64,000 nucleotides of DNA from Oenanthe sinensis (Eukaryota > Streptophyta > Magnoliopsida > Apiales > Apiaceae), in assembly GCA_028671895.1 (NCBI GenBank), contig JAPMAC010000197.1, positions 2,857,001-2,921,000 on the forward strand, read 5' to 3'. Below the pieces are notes generated by a model. It worked only from the letters and a program-made list of their open reading frames with translations, did not search any database and was not told the origin of the DNA. This document shows, in pieces, positions 60,081 to 64,000 of the stretch (positions within the stretch are counted from its first letter, which is position 1; each line of letters begins with the position of its first letter). Both the position numbers and the translations under genes were made by a program.

Positions 60081-63000
60081 TTATTTGGACTTGGGTGCAA
60101 TGACTTCAAGCCCACCCATAAAGGGCCTTAATGGGTCAGGAATAATAACAGACCCATCTTTCTGCTGGTAGTTCTCCAGCAAACACACTATCATTCTTGG
60201 AATTGCACATGCTGTGGCATTAAGGGTGTGCACAAACTGCGTTGGAGCATTTTTCCTTTTCCCCTTACTAGGACTTGTCGGTTCCGGGCGGTACCGGATT
60301 CCCAGGCGACGGCTTTGGTAGTCTGTGCAATTGGATGCACTCGATATCTGTTACAAATGGGTAGAAAAACAAAAGTAAATTGCTATTGTTATTCCTGCTA
60401 GTAAGTATAGTTGACGCAACAGTGAATGGGCTTAGAATATCAGTTCTTATTGTTCTTTTTCACCAATCTACATACCTCCCCATATCGTCCAAGGCCTGGC
60501 ATCCATGCTTCTATATCAAATTTGCGGTAAGCAGGTGCACCTAAATCCCATGAAGCCATGTCCAAAGTTCTGTCAAGAGACTCAACATTGTTTTAAATGA
60601 AGATACCAAGACACGTAAGAGAAAGTAAAAAAGAAAACGTATTAAAAAATACCTACTTGAAATGAAGCCCTAGTGATGAGTAGAGGTTCTCCTCAATTCC
60701 AATCAGCTCTTCATGGTAAGAATTGCTTTCCTCTGGTCGACAAAGTATGAACATCTCCAACTTGCTAAACTGGTGGACGCGATAGAGACCCCTGTAACCC
60801 CAGAAGTACAACAAATTAATCTTAAGAATTTAACTAATTCTTTCTTTATTTTAAAAGTATAACTAAGATTTTATCAGCGTAAATTATGAAATACAAGATG
60901 GAGGCATGTCAAGATGTGAAAATATATAGCTGTTGCAGCAGATGATCAATGTTGAGTCATCTTTTCAATCAGCTAATACTTTAATTTAAATTTGAACCAA
61001 TTAAATCATAAGGTGCAGGAAACTTAGAGCTCTGTTTCAAGTACGGAAGTGCCAGCAAACATAAGCTATTTTGTGGTATTATAGCAGCTGTCACATAACA
61101 CTAGTTTGCAGTTGTCAATTTTGAACAAGATCTGATCATTTCACCTTTTTCTGCATTACTTTGTTAATTAAAACACTCTTATAATAGTTGTACTTGTACA
61201 GAACTTCATCCCTGTTATGCGAACATATTAACTTTTTAGTTAATTATGACAACATGTTTTCTTTATGATTATCAGTGACAAGGTCTGGCTGTTGTCCAAA
61301 TAATCACCTATTAGCTACTAATAAATGTGTGCAAAATTATCATGCAATCAATTGCTTCTGGGAACTCTGCCTTCAAGTTTATCATTTAGAAGAGGTTAAA
61401 ATTTTACTTCGTATCTCTCATAGTGCCAAGCATCATCAATGATTTTTAACCAAAAATCAGATATTATGTATCATTACAATTTAAGTTACCTTGTTGCTGC
61501 GCCAGCTGCACCAGCTTCTGTACGGAAACAATGGGAAAAGGCTACATACTTCAAAGGTAAAGACGAGTCATTAAGAATGGAGTCCATATGCATTCCCCCA
61601 ACTGGGATCTCTGCAGTACCAATAAGGCATTGATCACTACCTTCAATAGAGTACACCTGCCAATTTATAACAATTAATAAAGTAGAGAAGCTCTTTCTGG
61701 CCGAGTTATGCATCTTTCATGAACCCCAATAGCCATCATATAAAACTACAGCCTGATAGAATAGCAACACACACCTATATATTTTGAGGCAAAATTGTTT
61801 GATCAGGGTTTCACATCCCATTTTTGATGACAGAGAAACCACATAAAAAATTATCAGAAGAAATTTAAGGATTTCTCACAACTGTTCTTAAGCTTGTTAC
61901 CAGGACTATTAACTTTGGTGCAAGTCATGCCCCTATGGGATATGACACGACATGGATGTCGGTGTGGGATTTGAGTCCAATTCTTTATGTTGCAATCTAA
62001 TACTTTACCCTCAAGCAGTCCAATTTGAATAGAATCCGAGGCCTCTAGAAGTATTAATTGTTAGAAGCAAGACCTTAAGATGACTTGTCTTCAAATTAAC
62101 CTCTGAAAATTTGTGTTTTGTGCATATAAAATGAAGTGCAGCAACATATATTTGTACATAATATACAGTAATTAAACAAATGAAGATTACATAAATTTAT
62201 GTAGTACTTGTGTGCAAAGTCCCAACAAAATGGAAAAGGGATATGCACAGTTATTTTACTTGAAAGGGTTCTAGGGAGGGTAGGATTTACACAGCCTTAC
62301 CTCTAACCAAGATAATAGAGAGGTTGTTTCTAAAAGCGAATCTGGGTATACTGGATAATAAGTTGAATCCATGACCTAAAGGTCTTGAGCACCTAACCTC
62401 TGGGCCAAGTTCCAACTCCCATGCCCAATTTTATCCATGTCCAAGTGACGTCATAGTTTGAAAATTAAGTGACGACACTGGGATTTCTACCCGTGGCCAA
62501 CTCTCACAAGCAACGATCCATACTTGTGTCCAAGCCTCCAGCTGAGTTGTGTAACATAGTACTTTAGTAGGTCCAAGGGGATCATGGAAGACTAGACCTA
62601 AGCTCAAAAGAAAAAACCCACAACACTTCCATTTACAATCAAGTCGCTAACAAACAATATTGACCTAAAGTGACTCCTGTAAGACAACGAGAAATGAAAA
62701 GTATAAAAATCTTCTTATCATATTACTTACGATAACATGAATTACATAGTTATAAAGTACCATAGATGATAGAGGAGAACACTCGATCTAAGAAAAAAAT
62801 GTAAGTTAACTAGTAACTATAATAATTAAACTCCTGAGAAGATATAAACCTAAAATTTGATGATTTTTTAAGTCATTCAAACTGCTCCATATCATTCTCT
62901 ACAGCTCGCACCATATAGAAAACATGTGCATGGTTTTTCAATGGTTAGGAAACCCAATCAAAATAAAGAAGCCTAACTCTATATGAAAACAACTATTTAT

Positions 63001-64000
63001 TGCTATATTTGACACTTCTAACAAATTTAATTTAATTTTTAAATAACATCATCCACATTCTTGCTGAAGTAAGATTTTCATATGGCGCCCAAAGTCCCAA
63101 ACCAACAATACTTATGGTGAGCAAGTTTACAAAACTGGTAAGACTGCCAACAAGTTTAAAATGTGCATTAAATGCATGAGAACTACATCTACCTACCTGG
63201 GTATTTGTTCCACGAGGTTGAAAACCACATTTTTCGACAACCGATGATCTTGTGATTTCGGGGGTTGTAAGTGGTGTGAAACCCTTTTTCATGACCTCAG
63301 ACAATGTCCAGTTAATGAGTGCCATCTCTAGCAAAACTGCTTCATTCTTTAGATAATAAAATTTTGACCCACTAACCTGTACAGTCAAACACAAGTACAC
63401 AACATTACATGAGTTTACAATTGATGTTACCATGTAAACATACAGATTAGAGCTATGTAGCTTCACTGACTTGATAACAATATGCAGTTAAAGGAAAAGA
63501 AAGTGGAGAAAAAGAGAAGAGAAATCGAACATGGATAAACTAGAGATACTTGATACCTTCAATTGGAAAAATTACCTCAGCAGCAGAATCAAAATCAAAC
63601 AGATCTAGATCTTTCCCAAGTTGTACATGATCCTTGATAGGGAAGCTAAACTCACGAACATTACCAACCTACAAAAGAACATAGAGAATTTGAATAGAGA
63701 AACCCGCAACTTATTGACGATTTATAAAGGAATATAATAAAAATAGAGAGTTGCGGACCATTTTTCTCAATGTTGAACAATCTTCACCTCCTACTGGAAC
63801 ATCCGGATGTGTCATATTTGGTATACACTGTGCCTCCAACTGGAGCTCATCGGTAAGCTTAAGTAGGTCTTCTTCCATAGTAATAAGACCTTCCTTTAAA
63901 ATTCTTCCTGAATTTTAAGATATGAAAATTCTGGTGAAATACAAAAAACAGAAAGTAACAAGCACGAGACAGACAAGTATTAACCTTCTTCTATTAGTTT
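60081..64000 (-). CDS. Organellar seryl-tRNA synthetase, 3' part
   Basis: Exons in order: (beyond 64000)-63985, 63907-63759, 63668-63576, 63376-63197, 61656-61490, 60791-60657, 60569-60476, 60347-60081. All junctions keep frame, and the window holds about 366 codons. Visible: the end of the helical tRNA-binding arm, then class II motif 1 (TTPEITRSSVVEKCGFQ), the serine and ATP site (GTAEIPVGGM), motif 2 (FRTEAGAAG and TRGLYRVHQFSKLEMF), EAWMPGLGRYGEISS, TDYQSRRLGIRYR, and motif 3 (NATACAIPRMIVCLLENYQ), ending FMGGLEVIAPKSK. The enzyme charges tRNA-Ser; sequence character fits the dual plastid/mitochondrial plant form, but the N-terminal targeting part lies outside the window. The donor after exon 63907-63759 is GTCCGC, a weak site. 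Confidence 0.95.
62258..62445 (-). mobile_element. SINE-like element in a synthetase intron
   Basis: Read on the minus strand, it has a tRNA-like head (TTGGCCCAGAGGTTAGGTGC and GGTCATGGATTCAAC, weak A- and B-box likenesses). It continues with ACAACCTCTCTAT, GGTTAGAGGTAAGGCTGTGT and AATCCTACCCTCCC, a tail shared by several plant SINE families. Boundaries are approximate and no target duplication was found. Confidence 0.5.

Overview
This is nuclear DNA of a flowering plant, almost certainly a eudicot. The genes have many short exons with GT-AG introns, AT-rich intergenic DNA and typical plant transposons (Copia, MULE, Helitron, Stowaway-type MITEs, SINE). The ARGONAUTE10, KDM3-type JmjC, organellar seryl-tRNA synthetase and pectin methylesterase relatives are all of plant type. 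Species cannot be fixed from the sequence alone. Gene models were built by hand from splice sites, reading phase and family similarity; no database search was run.

Layout. 1-2.2 kb: AT-rich, with a 47-bp tandem repeat. 2.2-9.6 kb (minus): a complete 12-exon KDM3/JMJ25-type histone demethylase, with a MITE, an intronic segmental duplication and a 28-G run in its introns. 11.1-25.6 kb: a tandem array of about 7.2 kb (unit A), 6.2 kb (unit B) and a 0.5-kb stub (unit C). Each full unit holds a pectin methylesterase (plus strand, broken in every copy) facing a small DUF3615-like gene (minus strand, intact in both copies). Unit A carries a 1.4-kb MULE; unit B has lost three in-phase exons of the DUF3615-like gene. 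25.7-33.4 kb (plus): a 21-exon AGO10 paralogue with AAG at the family's start position, one in-frame TAA and one 1-base insertion; unit C abuts its 5' end. 34.3-42.7 kb: a transposon nest made of a truncated element, an LTR retrotransposon remnant with twelve TGACAG motifs in its LTR, and a Pack-MULE carrying a dead PPR fragment. That Pack-MULE contains a second MULE, which contains a solo LTR. 44.0-57.9 kb (plus): a 15-exon organellar TOPRIM primase of TWINKY type (primase without helicase), split by a young 4.5-kb Copia and a Helitron. 57.9-59.5 kb: an orphan exon-like fragment and a broken DUF1442 gene (minus). 60.1-64.0 kb (minus): the 3' part of an organellar seryl-tRNA synthetase, with a SINE in one intron.

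How the parts relate. The genes are not an operon or one pathway. The JmjC demethylase and the AGO10 relative belong to chromatin and small-RNA control; the primase and the seryl-tRNA synthetase are predicted organelle-maintenance enzymes. The clearest novelty is structural. The DUF3615-like gene has a start codon split by an intron and phase-matched, repeated exons that can be lost without breaking the frame. The PME array has repeated breakpoints inside one MITE and at TA repeats. The transposon nest is three levels deep with readable target-site duplications.
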